Of a stretch of 64,000 nt of DNA, positions 1 through 13,899 are shown one piece after another. Source of the stretch: Hyaloscypha bicolor E (taxonomy: Eukaryota > Ascomycota > Leotiomycetes > Helotiales > Hyaloscyphaceae); NCBI RefSeq assembly GCF_002865645.1, contig NW_020194684.1:651308-715307 (forward strand), given 5' to 3'. The notes below the pieces were generated by a model. That model was not told the origin of the DNA. It did no database searches and saw nothing but the letters and a program-made list of their open reading frames with translations. The first letter of the stretch is position 1. Each line of letters opens with the position of its first letter. The position numbers were made by a program, and so were the translations under genes.

Positions 1-2182
1 ATACTTATCCTACTAAATAAGTATTAATTTCCATTTAGCTAATATCTTACAGATATATTTAATACTATTATTAAGCTCTCCGGACTTAATATCCTTAGTC
101 TTCCGCTTCTTGGTTCTGGGTATAGTTAAGGGAGTTTTTCTAGACAGTATTTTTCCCTTTAGTATAGAGGGCTTCTTCTTGCCTTCTGCTATTTTACTAA
201 CTTTATACTTGGTTTAATACTCAGATCTCTACTATCTATTAGAAGTCTTAGGTTTAGCTTAATCTCTATTCTTACTAGGTTTTTCTTATCTAGTTATACT
301 AGTTCCGCTAGTCTTACTAGTAGTTTTCTTATTAAGCTTTATTAAATTAGTTCTATTTTTCTTAGCTAGATCCAATTAAATTAAAGCTAAAATCATAATA
401 GGGGCCTATTCTTTAGACTTATTTCGGAAAGCAGGAAAAGGCTCGTTACTATAAACTCCCTTAATTAGGATTCCGGAAGCATTAAAGATATACTATCTAG
501 CCTTGAAATTATTAGCTAATAGTAGCTTAAACTCTAATTCTCTATATTCCAAAATAGCTTTAGTATATTTAAGTATCTTAGTAATATCTAATTTAGTAAA
601 TATACTAGTATTTTAATACTTCTTATCCTTAATATACTCCAAAGTAGCTTTATTAATTAACTAAATAGCTTTATATACTAAAGCTTTTGTCTTAAAAAGA
701 AAGTATAATTTTTTATAGATATTCTTACTAAGATTATTATAGATATTATTAATATATTAGCCAAAAGCTTTACTATATAATATAATTCTATTCTATTTCT
801 TGGTATTAAGACCGTTTACTATAATCTTAATCTTATTAAGCTTCTCTTATCTGTTTTTAGAAATACCTTTAATAATATTCTCGAATTCCCTATTATTAGC
901 TTAATAGTTCTTTAGCTCCTCTTTAGTTAATCCTAGTCTAGTTCTATCTCTAATAAAAGTTTTCTATTTTAAGAGCTTATTATATATATTACTTAGCTTA
1001 TCCAGGATATTTATATTAAATTCAGTAATTATAGTTATCTTTTCTAGTATTAGTAGGCTTTCTATAACTACCTAAGCTCCTTTAATACTTTAAACTTTAA
1101 TATTATTAATCTATAGGCTTTCGATAATATTATAGCTTATAAGAACTAGCTACTATACTTTACTAATTTAAGAAATCTATTTTTTAGCCATTTTATTATT
1201 CTTAATAGATTATAAAAATATTATTAGTATAATAGTTATAGGTTATAGAGTTAAAAGTTCTCGAAATTATAAGGATTTCTTTTAAATATATTTCAAAATA
1301 AAAAGTAAATTGAAATAGTCTTGAATTATATAAATATATTATATATATTCGAGTTTTTCTTTTTTCCTAGTAAGAAAACAAAGCTAAAATAATAGTATAT
1401 ATAATAGAGAAAATAGATATAATAGTTAGGTATATTTAAGGTAATATAGTTATAAATTAGGAATAATTATAGAAAGTAAAATATAGAATTAGGTTTCTAT
1501 TATAGAAAAGAATACAAATATATATACCTAAGGAAATATAATTAAGGAAATAATTAAGGCAGATTAAACTAAATAGTAATAATAGAGAAATAAGAAGGTA
1601 ATATAATAGAAATATAGATATAGTAATAGTATTTAAAGTATTGAAATATAGAAGGAAATAATAAAAATTTTATAATATAGGTATATTTCAACTTCCTATT
1701 TATTTAGAAATATTTCTATTAACTCAAAAAATAGTATAAAAGAAGAGAAATAATATAGGAAATATATAAAAGGTAAGATATATAAATATATTAAAGATAT
1801 TAGAGAAAATATAAAATAAGTATTAATAGAAAAGAAATTAGAATAATAGGATTAAAAAATAATTTAGAATAAGGTATTATTCTTTCCGAAACTAATCTAT
1901 ATCTCTTCTAAAAGCTAATTGCATTTATTTAGTACTTATTAAAGTCGGCTTTAAATAGTATAAAACTATTTAGCTATTTAGGACTTTAAAGTAATATCCA
2001 TATTAATAAAAATAATACCGAAGATATTAGAATATATAGAAAAAAGAACTATAAGATAGTATAAATAGGGTTTATAATATTATTATTAAGTTTGGAATAA
2101 TTAATATTAAAGTTAATATAGAATATAAAAAAATCAGGTATTCCGAATTAGTACTAAGGATATAGGAATTATTTAGATAATA
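1..2182. repeat. RIP-degraded A/T-rich DNA, unclassified
   Basis: Very A/T-rich sequence with TA-dominated dinucleotides, few CA or TG steps and stop codons in all frames. It has the same texture as the identifiable transposons to its right, so it is most likely old transposon sequence mutated by RIP. I could not recognise a protein domain in either direction, and I see no gene. Confidence 0.6.
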
Positions 2183-2270
2183 TTTAATAGTAAGAAATAG
2201 ATTAATAGTAAGAAATAGATTAATAGTAAGAAATAGATTAATAGTAAGAAATAGATTAATAGTAAGAATT
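2183..2270. repeat. 18-bp tandem repeat, about 4.9 copies
   Basis: The unit ATTAATAGTAAGAAATAG is repeated head to tail almost five times. The first copy differs by one base and the last is truncated. It is embedded in A/T-rich RIP-like DNA, and no coding function is apparent. Confidence 0.9.
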
Positions 2271-3180
2271 AGTAAATTATACTAGCTTTTTAAAGAAGTA
2301 ATCGGTTCCTAGTAATAAAATAGTATTATAATTAGAGAATGGGTTCTATATTAGAGAAGTTCTCTATAGAAATAGAAATATATAATATACTAACCAAGCC
2401 TTAGTATATACTTTTAAAATAGCTATAGTATATATCTTAAATATAGCTATAATTATATTAAAGAAAAAGTAGGTTTTCTAGTATAAAATAGGTTTTAAAT
2501 AGGCAAATTCGGTTTATCTAATATCTAAGAGATTTCCAGAATTATATATTATTAAGCTTCTTTGGAAATATCTATTAGGTTTAATAAGGTTTCTCTTTCC
2601 TCTTATAGGGCTTCTAGTTCGTCTATTCTATCTATATATAACTCCTAATTAGGAAATTTATTTGAATATTATAAGGAAAATTATAATAATAATTCAAATT
2701 AAAGTTGAGATCTATAAATATTATAGTCAAGCTTTAGACCTATATAAGCTATAAGAATAGCTAGTTAAAAAGGCAAGTAAAGCTTCCAAAAGATTTCTAT
2801 TCTAGTAAGATATATATAAAAGACTTCTTTTTTTCTTTTTTTCTTTTCTTCTTTTCTTAATTCCAAATATAATTACTATTTATTACTATAGTTCGGAGTC
2901 AAGAGTTTATAAGATAACCTCTCGACTCCCTATTTATTTTTATACTAAAAGGGATTCTTTATATTTGATTCCCAAGGTCTAGTAATAGAATTTCATATAT
3001 TAAAAATACTATCTAGTAATAGTAATTAGATAATAATAAGAAATAGGTAATAGTAAAGCTTATTTGATTTCCAGAATAATAGTCTAATAATAATATTCTC
3101 TAAAGATTATAAATATTAGTTAGAAAGAAAAAAACAAAAAATATATAAAGAATTAAAGGTAATAAGCTTTATTTCAGGTT
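2271..3180. repeat. RIP-degraded A/T-rich DNA with a small hairpin
   Basis: No gene is visible. An 11-bp inverted repeat (2895-2905 with 2919-2929, one mismatched position) forms a possible hairpin in one of the few G/C-containing patches. This stretch lies downstream of the integrase end of the minus-strand Gypsy element, so its 3' LTR should be here. I could not match it to a second copy on the far side of the element. Confidence 0.5.
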
Positions 3181-3559
3181 AAAAAGAGTTTTTATTATTA
3201 GATATTTCTTTCTAGTCTTTTATAAAGGAGATATACTTTACTCTTTCTAATTCCGGTAACTCTAGAATATATATAATAATACTAGTAGCTTTCTCGATCT
3301 CCTAAGTACTATTTCGCTTATAGTACTCTATAACTACTTCCTTTTCTAGTTCTATATTTGTCTTAAAATGTTTGTTTATAGGTATATACTTATTATTAAC
3401 TTTGTCTTTAGGTAAATACTAGAATTTATTTCTTTTAATAAATTACTTGAGTTAATTCCTAATATATATCTTTTAGAATATAGTACTATTAAGTTCTTCT
3501 AATATATAGTATCCTTTTAGTTAATCTATATACCTTATTCTATACGGGCCAAGCTAGTA

Positions 3560-4480
3560 GTATAGTAGCTTTATATTTCTTAACTTGTCTTAATTTATTA
3601 ATTTAATATTATATACGAGAACTAGATCCTTTTCAGAAATAGGCTTTATATAAATCTAGTAAATAGTATCGAATTACTTTTCTCTCTCTTAATATTATCT
3701 GTCCTTCTTTATTCTAGCTTCTTTAATATCTTTATCTCTTATCTATATTTACTTTATATATATTTCCAGAAGTATTTCTCTATTATAAACTTTATTCTAC
3801 CCAAGTATTCTCCAGGTTAGAAAGCGTATTTCTATAGGTAATATAGCTTCCCTATTATAGATTATATAAAAGGAAATAAATCTAGTCGGTCTATATATAG
3901 TAACTCGGTTAGTAAATAGAATATATAGTAGTAAATCTACTCAAGGCTTCTTTTTATCTATTATAAATATAATAAGTACTTAAATAATTAATTAATATTC
4001 TCTTTTAATTATACTATTTCTTTTGGAATTATAGGCCAAAATAATAATTCTATTAATTCCTAGCTTATTAAGTTCCTGAATTACTATTCCTTTAAATTCC
4101 GATCTACTATCTATCTTAAACTACCCAAATAAACTATATCTATAAATAATTTCTTCCCAAATAAACTTGGTAACCTTCTTACTAGTTAGGTTCTTTAAAG
4201 GCCTAGCTTTAACCTATCCTGAGAAGTTATCTCTAGTAATAACTAATAAGTTATATCTTTTATAGTCTAATAATTTAACTATATTAATCCCAAGGTAATA
4301 GAAAAGAAATATAGCTTTTATTAGATATAGAGCTTTTTCTTATCTTCTTTTACTCTTATACTAACAGATCTTATAAATATTAATATACTTCTATATATAG
4401 TTATAATAACCTTTCTAGTAATAATAGCTAGTTACTAAGCAAAAAATACTTTCTCTTCTAGTATATCTAATCTTATTATA
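3560..4480 (-). pseudogene. Gypsy integrase remnant
   Basis: On the minus strand the translation reads through recognisable rve integrase core phrases such as TRDNFSG near 4230, FIWEEII near 4150 and EFKGIVIQELNKLGINR near 4070, followed by PWVDLLLY near 3940. An HHCC-type zinc-binding N-terminal region would lie to the right, near 4380-4480. Numerous stops replace Gln and Trp codons. It is the C-terminal part of the pol polyprotein of the surrounding Gypsy element. Confidence 0.8.
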
Positions 4481-4903
4481 TAGTTCTTTAATAATAATTT
4501 CCCTTTACTCTTAATTATTAATAATAAATCGAAATAGGTATACTTTAAATATAATTCTCTATAGTAATTAATCTCTTATACTATAATTTAAAGCTTCTTT
4601 ACTTAACTTTTAAAACTTGGCTCTAGATATTTCTTCCGGTCTAGAGAGTATTATAAGGTATTATATAATATTCTAGTATTATTTAGAATAGCTATTATCT
4701 AAAAAATCTAGTAAAATAATCGGATTATTAAATAAAACATATAAGTTAGTATTATTATTTACTGTTTTACTAGTAATTATATATAAAAGGCTATAGCCTT
4801 TATTATATAACTTCCGGATTTTATTATTTTTTAATATTACTAATTCGCTTCCAGATATAATAAGGCTTTAATTATTAATCTCTAGTAACTAAATACTATT
4901 ATC

Positions 4904-4911
4904 CAAATATC
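4904..4911. repeat. 8-bp target-site duplication, left copy (hAT)
   Basis: CAAATATC lies immediately left of the hAT terminal inverted repeat and is exactly repeated at 8414-8421. An 8-bp duplication is characteristic of the hAT superfamily. Confidence 0.95.
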
Positions 4912-7900
4912 TAGTATGAGAAATAAATAGATTAGATTAGATTAATAGCTATTAATCTAATCTATTCACGAAAAATACCTATTAATTATATTCTATTCAC
5001 GCATTAATTAGATTAATCATGAATATTCATGATTAATTTAATTAATGCGCACGTGATACATACACGTGACGAGCTAGCCTAATCGGGTAGCGCTCCGGGC
5101 GCTCCCGCCCTAGCCACCCAATTATAGGATAGCGAGGCTTAATAAGCGAGCCGAAGCTCAATAATACTTCTAGAATTATCTCGACTTAAGTACTTATTAT
5201 TAATAGTAATTCTATTAATAAATATTATAAATTAAATAACTGGAATATTCGAAATAAAGAAATTCTTTCTAATTAGAAGAACTATTAGGAAGCTCTTAGA
5301 ATATTAGAACTTACTATAAGAATATATGATTTTCCTTTATTTTTCGATTCTTACTTTACTTTACTTATATATAAAAACTCAACTACTACTCCTACTATAT
5401 ACTTTCTATTACAAATATACTCTTTTATATTCTATATACTCGAAAATATCTCAGTAATCCTCGATTAACCTTAACTTAGCTCAAAATTACTCTGATTTTA
5501 AGTTAAAGCCACTTAATAAATAGCCTTCTCTTTTTAAAGAAGGCTACTTAGAAAAGATATTAGATCCTATATAAGAGAATCCCGAAGATATATATATATA
5601 TACTATAAAGTACTTAGTTCGGGGGTATTTATAAGTTAATTTATTAATATATAATAAACTTTTAATTAACTAATATAATAGTAAAAAATGAAAAAATTAA
5701 TAAATATATATATTTATAAGTAATTATTATATTTACTTTCGAAGCTCTTATAAGTTTATAAACCTTAAGGCTCTTAAAGAAAGAGAGAATAATAGTAAGT
5801 CCCCTAATATTAATTAAAAAGCTATATTTACTAATATATTTAATAGGTAAAAGCGAAGCTTCGAATTAAATCTCTTAACCGACTATAAATAGTCTTTTTA
5901 ATAAGTAATCGGATTAAAGTAAAGAAAGCTTTACTATTAATTACTTTAAGAAATTATTATTAAGCTTTATTATTAATAATAATATCTCTTTTTAAGCAAT
6001 TACTACTCCGAGTTTTAAATTACTTTTAAATTATTTAAATTAGTAAGTCTTTATTATATTTCTCTTTATATTATATATACTAATACTTAATAGTCAAATA
6101 CCTCCTTTATATTAATAAACGCTTATAGATAAGCTTAATTTAAATTATATCGAAAAGAGTTTAAATATTAAAGAAGAATTATAAGAGAATATTAAATCTC
6201 AAGGAACCTTCTCTATTACTTTAGATACTTGGATAGCTATAAATCAAAAGGCCTTTCTTAGAATTACTCTATAAGTATATATATTCTTATAATAATTAAG
6301 GAAAACTTATACTAATATATTATTAGATACTTTATAAATAAGGATTTTAAATTAAAATCCTATTTATTAGCTATAAAAGACTTAAATAATATATACTCTA
6401 GTATTTATATACTTTCTGTCTTATTAGATACTTTAAAATAATATAATATCGAATATAATATTACTAGATAAATAATATAAATCTTATTTAATTTAAATAA
6501 TTACTAATATATATTATAGTATTACTCGAGATAATACTAGCTTGAATAATACCTTATTAAAGGCTTTTATAAAGCATTGTAATAAGGAAGGTATTAAGTT
6601 TCAAAAAGATATTTCTTATATAGCTTATATATTAAATCTAGTAGTTTAAGATATTTTAAAAGCTTTTATTAAAAACAATTATAATACTTCTTATTCTACT
6701 GATTTATACAAGTAAGAAATAGAAGAACTTGAAGATAGAGAAGAAGAAGGAGAAGTAGAATAAGTAATAAGTAAGTTCTCTATTAATTTATAAGAGATTT
6801 ATTAATAAATTATAGATTTATTAATTTGAAGAAAAGTTAGAAAGACTATTATAGGTCTTAAATATAACCAGGAAAACCGACGGCTATTAGAAGCTCAGAT
6901 TAAAGCTTTTAATATAAAAAATACTCGATTCTCTCAACTTGGTAAGTAATTAATTAATTCTTTAATTATTAATTAATACTAATTACTTATAGATTAAAAA
7001 ATACAGTAGTCTTCGACTTATTATATATTAAAGAACTTTTTATATATATATAAAGCTATTAAAGTAGTAATTAATAGCTCTAATTTAAAGGCTTTTAAAA
7101 ATAAAAGTCTAGTTTTAACTAATATTGAAATTACTTATTTAAATAATATTTTAAATACAATTTTAATATTTATTAAAGCTATAACTAAGTTACAAGCCGA
7201 AAACTACCCTACTATATATTATATTATATCTAAAGTATATAAAATATATAATAGATTAGAGACTTTTAAAAAGAAATTCAAAGTAAGTATTTTCTTAACT
7301 TATTCTTATATTATTAATAATATCATACTAATTTTTAATAGGATAAAGCCTTTACTAATACTATTAATAAGAGTATAGTTAAGCTTAGAAAATATTATTC
7401 TAAAACAGGTGTTTTAGATAATAAAAGTAAAGCTTTATATCTAGCTCTTATTTTTGATCCTCGAATTAAATAAGAAGAATTAACTAGTATTAGCTTATCT
7501 ACTAGTATATCTTCGGATATATATAATAGACTAAAGACTAATTATAATATATAAGTAATCCTTCTTATTATCCTTTAGTAAATTATTACTAATTTTTTAA
7601 TTTAGATATAAATATAATTATAATTTATCTCAAGCTATATCTGATTTCTCGGATATTAGTATGGCCGATTCCGACTCCGATAACTTGGATATATATATTA
7701 CTAATTCGTTCTCTAATATAGAAGACGAATTAATAACTTATTTAGAAGAAAAGAGAAAAAATAAAAAAGTAAGTAAAATTCACTTAAATTATATTAAATA
7801 ATTACCCGATATTCTCTTTATATTTTTTAATGAATTAGTACTAATATATATATAGACTAAGCCCTTAGACTACTAGAAGTCTAATACCGCTAGATTTCCT

Positions 7901-8413
7901 GTTTTAGCTTTAATAACTAGGAAATATCTAGAAGTCCCAGCTTCCTCAGCTACTAGTAAGAGATTCTTCTTTCAAGGTACTCTTATTATATCTAAATTAC
8001 GTAATAGACTTAATAAGAGTACTTTTGAGATAATATCTTGCTTAAAAAGCTGGGGGTTATTTAAAGACGAATTAGAAGAAATTAAAAAGGAAGAGGAAAA
8101 AGGGAAAAAGCAAGATTCTAAAGAGAATAATCAGTTTATTATTATAGAAAATTAGTATTTAGATAGCATTATATAAGTACTAGCTTATTTTATATAAGGC
8201 TGCTTAATATATACCTTAATTATTTTTTATTAATTAGATATATATCGTTTTACTTAAGTTATATAACTTTCACGTAATTATTCATGAATATTTATGAATA
8301 ATTATTCTAATCTAATTAGATTATATAAGTATTACGTTAATTATATTCTATTTAAGCTATTTATGAATATTCATGAATTAATTAATTAATCTGAATAATT
8401 TTTTCTCACACTA
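4912..8413 (+). mobile_element. hAT-superfamily DNA transposon, 3502 bp, RIP-degraded
   Basis: The element is bounded by short terminal inverted repeats (TAGTATGAGAAA on the left; the reverse complement of the right end reads TAGTGTGAGAAA, one RIP-type difference) and by perfect 8-bp target-site duplications CAAATATC. The transposase reads on the plus strand. A conserved block near 6200-6270 gives ITLDTWIAINQKAF, and the C-terminal hAT dimerisation domain at 7931-8056 gives PASSATSKRFFFQG and LRNRLNKSTFE. Many in-frame stops make it inactive. It inserted into the pol gene of a Gypsy element. Confidence 0.93.
6070..8156 (+). pseudogene. hAT transposase remnant
   Basis: The coding region is readable in pieces on the plus strand. 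It includes the LDTW block common to hAT transposases, a middle region around 7300-7500, an acidic stretch near 7640-7740 and the C-terminal dimerisation domain with its conserved SW pair (tgg kept at about 8050). Stops are dense, mostly TAA or TAG at former Gln or Trp positions. The start of the gene is not clear, and coding sequence may extend left to about 5.4 kb. Confidence 0.75.
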
Positions 8414-8421
8414 CAAATATC
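8414..8421. repeat. 8-bp target-site duplication, right copy (hAT)
   Basis: CAAATATC directly follows the right terminal inverted repeat of the hAT element and matches 4904-4911 exactly. Confidence 0.95.
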
Positions 8422-8639
8422 TAGTAAAGGTCTTAGGAGTCTAATTCCTTAAAACAATATTATATAACTAAACCGGAACTATTTCCTTTATTCGAATTTT
8501 CTGCCTAATAAATACTATTCTAATAATATTAAGCTCTATTACTAACTATTTATTAATATCCTTATTATCTTTAGTATTGCCTTCTTACTATAGATGTTTC
8601 AATAACCTATTAGTAGTAATATACTTAGTTTCTTTAATA

Positions 8640-8970
8640 TACTTGACTTTAAAATTAAATAGTTAAATATATACTAGCTAGTAAATAATTAGAACTTCAG
8701 GAAAATCCATAGCCACTTTATTTAGCTATATAATAAGCGTATTAGTATCTAGTTTAAGAATAAAGTAAACTTCGTATAGCCAGAATTATACTTTCTATAG
8801 ATACTTTACTAGCCCTCGGTATTTTCTTTTAGTAATATTATATCTCTATTTGGTATTATTCCAGATTCCAGACTCATACTATATAACTTTCTTTTTCCCT
8901 TTATTATTATATTAACTAAGAGTTCTGCTCTATCTATCCAGGCTAGTATCTACTACTAATACGATTATTC
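8640..8970 (-). pseudogene. Gypsy RNase H remnant
   Basis: The minus-strand translation begins with VVDTSLDR near 8940, corresponding to the catalytic start of retroelement RNase H. It continues with YNITKRKYRGL and KVQFWLYEVYFILKLD near 8800-8720, the usual order in fungal Gypsy RNase H domains. It is part of the same interrupted pol as the integrase left of the hAT insertion. Confidence 0.8.
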
Positions 8971-9299
8971 CCTAACCTTCTAATAGATTATAGTATAACT
9001 TATAGAGTATTAAAACAGTAGTAAGCTTTTCCTAAAAAATTTATATAGCTTGCTTTTATTTATTATTCCAGTTCTATATTATATCCTTCTTTATTAAATA
9101 ATAAATAAATTTAGTAATAATTATAAAGCCTTTAATCCAAATATAGTAATAAATAATAATTCCAATAAATACCTTGTTTTTAGTTATACTATTATAATAC
9201 TTCTATCTCAAGATCTTAGTAATTCCTGAACTCAAAGGGCTTCTTCCAAATACTCTATAGATAAAGCCAATAATAATTATACTATTATAATAGAACTGC

Positions 9300-9800
9300 G
9301 ATTTTTCTCCTATACTAGCTCTGGCTTATTTAACTCTATCTAGGGTTATATCCAGGTTTTAAAGATATTTAAATACAAAACGCCGAATTCCGGGTAAAAT
9401 AAGCTATCTATTATAGTTTATATAAGGTCTCTTGACTCTAATATTATTAATAAATAATATAGTGATTTTAGGAAATAGATTCTCTAGAATAGTTATAATA
9501 ACCCATATAAACTATATAACGGAATTAGTAGCTTCCTAAAGTAGTATAGTTATTCTTAATAGCCCTAAAGGCATTATAAATATAATTAAATCTCTATTAT
9601 AAGTATCTAGTATAAGTTAATTATATCCAGAAAAGAAATTAATTAGAAAAATATAAGTATACCTAGTAAATTTCTCCGAGATCTCATTAGTAAATAGGAA
9701 TAGGTTAGTATCCTATAGGGTTACTGAATTTATCTTTATAGTAGTATTAATTAGTCTATGAGTCCCAGTAACCTTCTTTATAACCAAGAACTATAAATTT
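9300..9800 (-). pseudogene. Gypsy reverse transcriptase remnant
   Basis: The minus-strand translation contains FFSGYN near 9640, IMPLGLLRIT near 9560 and FINNIRVKRPYINYN near 9450. These align with the RT fingers/palm of chromoviral fungal Gypsy elements. The two catalytic aspartates of the FxDD motif now read Asn-Asn, a G-to-A change on the coding strand as RIP would give. Confidence 0.8.
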
Positions 9801-12800
9801 CGGTAAAGTCTATTATATTTCTTAAGAACTCTATAATCTAGGTATTCTAATAGTATTTTTACTACTATTAGTACTAGAGCTTTGAAATACGGAAAGTTCT
9901 TTTCTTATTAGGCTTTATACTTAATAGTCTTAATTAGAATAAGAGGGCTAATATTCTTATAAACTTTTCCTATTTCTTTCTAATTAAATATAATAATACT
10001 TTTTTAATTAATTATTAATTCTCGGAATATAGCTAGTTTCTTTTCCCAGAGCCAGTTACTAATATCTAATTATTTAAAGCATTCCGAAGTAAGTTATAAA
10101 CCTCTTAAAATAGTAGATATTTTCGGTAAAAGGTAATTCTTATACTTCCTAGTATACTCCTATAGGTATTCTCTAGCTTTGGATCTCTTAAACTAGTCCG
10201 GATATTTACTAGGGCCTTCTCTAGTTCTATTATTAATATCTACTAGTTAAATCTTCTTATTCTTTATTTTATATATTCCTGTAACTAGAAATAGACTATA
10301 GTTATTATCTTTTTCTTTAAGAGCTATAGCCATTTTCTCTAGTATTCTTTTTATCTAATCTCCGGAGTTTATAACCTTCCTACTTAGCTCCTTTCTAGTT
10401 AGGTATAGAAAGTACCTTTTTGTCCGGTATTTTAATATACCTTCCTTAAGTTTCTATATATTCCAGAATCCTTTCTAGTCTTGAGTTTAATATTCCTTAG
10501 CTTCGGAAATATATTCCTTTACTATTAGAAAATACTATTCTATTTCTTTTTCAGAAATATCTTTACTTAATACCCTTTTTATTTCCTTTTTTATTAAATC
10601 CAGAACAACTCTTAATAATACTCTAATTAGAACCTTTTTTACTTTAGTTTCTCTAAAAATATTATTAATTTCCTAAATTCCTAAACCCAAAATAAAAGAA
10701 TCTATAGGAAATCCCGGTATCTTTCTATTTCCCCTAATATTACTACCGGTTATAATACCAAGCTCTATTTTTCCTTTTTACCTTTAGTTTCCTATTCTAT
10801 ATTACTCAATTCCTTAATTCTAGGAGCTTAATATTCTTAAACTATTACTTTCTTCTATTTCCCGGTATTCTTTAAAAATAGAATAATTATAATAGTACAG
10901 GTATTCTAGTTATTTTTAGAATTAGTAAACCTTTTATCCTATAAACTATTACTTCTATATATAATATTTATTTTTATTTTTGCCAAGAATAATTAACTAA
11001 GTAGAATTTTTAAAACTCTTTTAATTAGGAAAAATATATCTTTATATTCTATTTTATTTATAATCTTAGCTCTAAGCTTTACTATTTCTATAAATCCAAA
11101 TTCTGTTCTAGTAGTAGTAAATATTTAATAATTTATAGTATTATATACTATTTTACTAATACTTCTAGAGATCTTTTCGGGAAGAATATTAACTTTAGCT
11201 CTAGTATTAATTATTCCTTTATATTTAATACTTCCTTAAGGTCCTCGAAGTATGAATTAGAGATATAGAGATTATATAATATATTTATAAGCTAGTAATA
11301 TCCGAATATTAATACTATTGCCTTTAAATTAAATAATTCTATTAGTATTAGATACCTGAGCTAGTATTTCTAGTTCCTTAAATATTCTATCTATTATATA
11401 AGCTATAGCCGCTAGTTCTATAGATTTTCTAGTATATCTAATTATACTTAATATAATAGTATTTTCTATTTATAAAATAGTAAGATAGGGAATATTATCC
11501 TTAATTTATTAGTTCTAAAGTATAATAGCTAGATCTGGCATTTTTAAAATATTAATAAGTATTCTTATTTCTTTCTAAGTTCTCAGAAGTAAGACAATTA
11601 CTTTCTTTAGTAGTTTTATTAGAATATTATTAATTTCGGGAGTTCTATACTTATTATAGTCAAGTATATACTGGGTTCCTAATTCGTCTTATTTATTTCC
11701 GGAATTATTAATATCTATATCCTTAGCTAAACTATTTCCCTATCTATTATTTCTTGGAATAGTATTCTTCTAGCCTCTTATATAAGATAGCCTTTCTTCT
11801 ATTCTGGCTTGTCTTTAGAAAACCTCTTTAGCTATTTCTATCTTCTTTCCCTTTCTCTTTAATAAGGAATCTATTATAGTATTAATAGAAATACTATTTA
11901 TAGCTAAATCTTAATACTATTTATTAATTCCAGAACCTAAAATATTAGTAATTCTAATATAATTTCCTTTAAGGCAAAGCAGCTATTTAGATTCCCTAGA
12001 TATAACTTATTTACTTTTATATATAGATCCCGGTTAGCCAGTTCTCTTTTCTCTCTCTTACCTAGTAAACTAGATATCTCCTATTAATCTCTGGATATTT
12101 TTGGGCCAAGTATTCAAATTATAGTCAAATTCTCCTCCTCTAACTTGGGAAACAATTTAATTAAACTACCAGTATTTACTAGTAAGGAAAAAGGGAATAC
12201 TTTCTTATCTGGGCTTAAAGGGCCCTTTATATTACCTTCTATTAAATTAGTAAATATATCTATAATTTATAAGTTCTTTTATTAATAGGTAATAGAATTA
12301 AGAAATATAGATATATTCTAGATTAATATTATTATTCTTATTCCTACTATAGTATCTATAGCAAATTCGTTCTCTCGGTTCTGGGTCTATACTATAGGCT
12401 ATATTAATTTAAGTAATATTTTCTAATTATATTTAAGACTAACTTCCTCTAGAATATAATTATTCAGACTCTCTATTTATTCCGGTTTGACTACTATAGC
12501 TACTATAGTATTCTCTATATTCTCTACTACAAATTCTAGTATATCCTTCTCAAAAACCCGAATTATATCCGCTAGGCTATTAATACTATTATACTAGCTA
12601 TATCTGCTATAGTTAACTGAGTTATATAAGCAGGCTATAGATATTCTCTCGAATTATAATAATAGCTATATTAAGTTATCTCTATAGATTCTCTTGAGTT
12701 ATAGTAATAATAAATAGTTTTTCCAGACTTCTTACTAGCTAGTTAATATTATCTCTCTTGGGTTTACTATTTTTAGTAGGCTTTATATAATTAGCTATAA

Positions 12801-13899
12801 GCTGGGTTCTCTTTTTACTTATACCTATAATAGCTTCGGGAAATATAATAGAAGGAACTAGTAAAGAATAATTATTTTCTAGTTTAGGAACTATATTATA
12901 GATTACTATATCCAAGTATTCTTATCTAAGTCTGGATATATTTAGGTTATTAGTAATATTAAAACGGTATTTCTTCTCTTTATACTAATAGGATATTACT
13001 GCCTTTTTATATATTTTACTATATTTATAAATAGAAATATCTATAGGTTTAAAGTTCGTATTCTTAAAAATATAATCTCTTACTAGAATAGATAATTCCC
13101 TTATAAATTCTCGATACTAAGTAATTTCATCTATCTCTTTTCTCTTTAATAATTCCTTTAATATTCTATTAAATATATTAATATAAGACTTGGAAGAAAT
13201 TCCTCTATTCTGGGCTTATATAATAATCCAATTAAAAAAGTTATAGCTAATTTTAAGTATCTTCTAGTTATACTCTCGGAATTCCTTTAGTAAGGCTTTA
13301 AAGAATTTAGTTTCCTAGTAATTTCCTGGGTTATTAGTATAGTACTCTAGTATAGCCTTAATCTAATTCTTATAAATAGATAAGATATAACGGATAATTC
13401 TCTTTCTTTTAGTATTATTAGAAATATAATAGTTCTTATATATATTTATATACTATTCTAAGAATATAGAGATATTACTTCCCTGAAACTATAGTACTTC
13501 AGGAGCTCCTGTAAGTAGTAGGTTTAAATCCAGTACTAGTATATATTTATTCTCAGCTATATTAATCTCAATAACTTCTTTTATAGCTAATTATAAAGTT
13601 TCTATACCTGAGACTTCTATTAATAATATTCCTAAAGAACTAATTTCCTATTTAAATATATTTTTTAATTTGGGAACCGGGATTAGGAAGAAACCGGTTA
13701 ATAATAATAGATATAGTTAAGATTCGAGTTTTAGTATTAGTAGTAATAAAATAGTAGCTTTTCCTGTCTTATTTCTATTACTTATACTTTCTTTTCTGCT
13801 TCTTTAGCTTAATACCTGCTATACTTTCCTTTAATTTCACTAAACTAGATATATCTATTAATACTATTAAAGGTAATAATAAAAATAACAAATATAATT

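Noticed and set aside
2183..2270. A CRISPR-like array
   Set aside because: The 18-bp units are directly adjacent without spacers, in eukaryotic repeat DNA.
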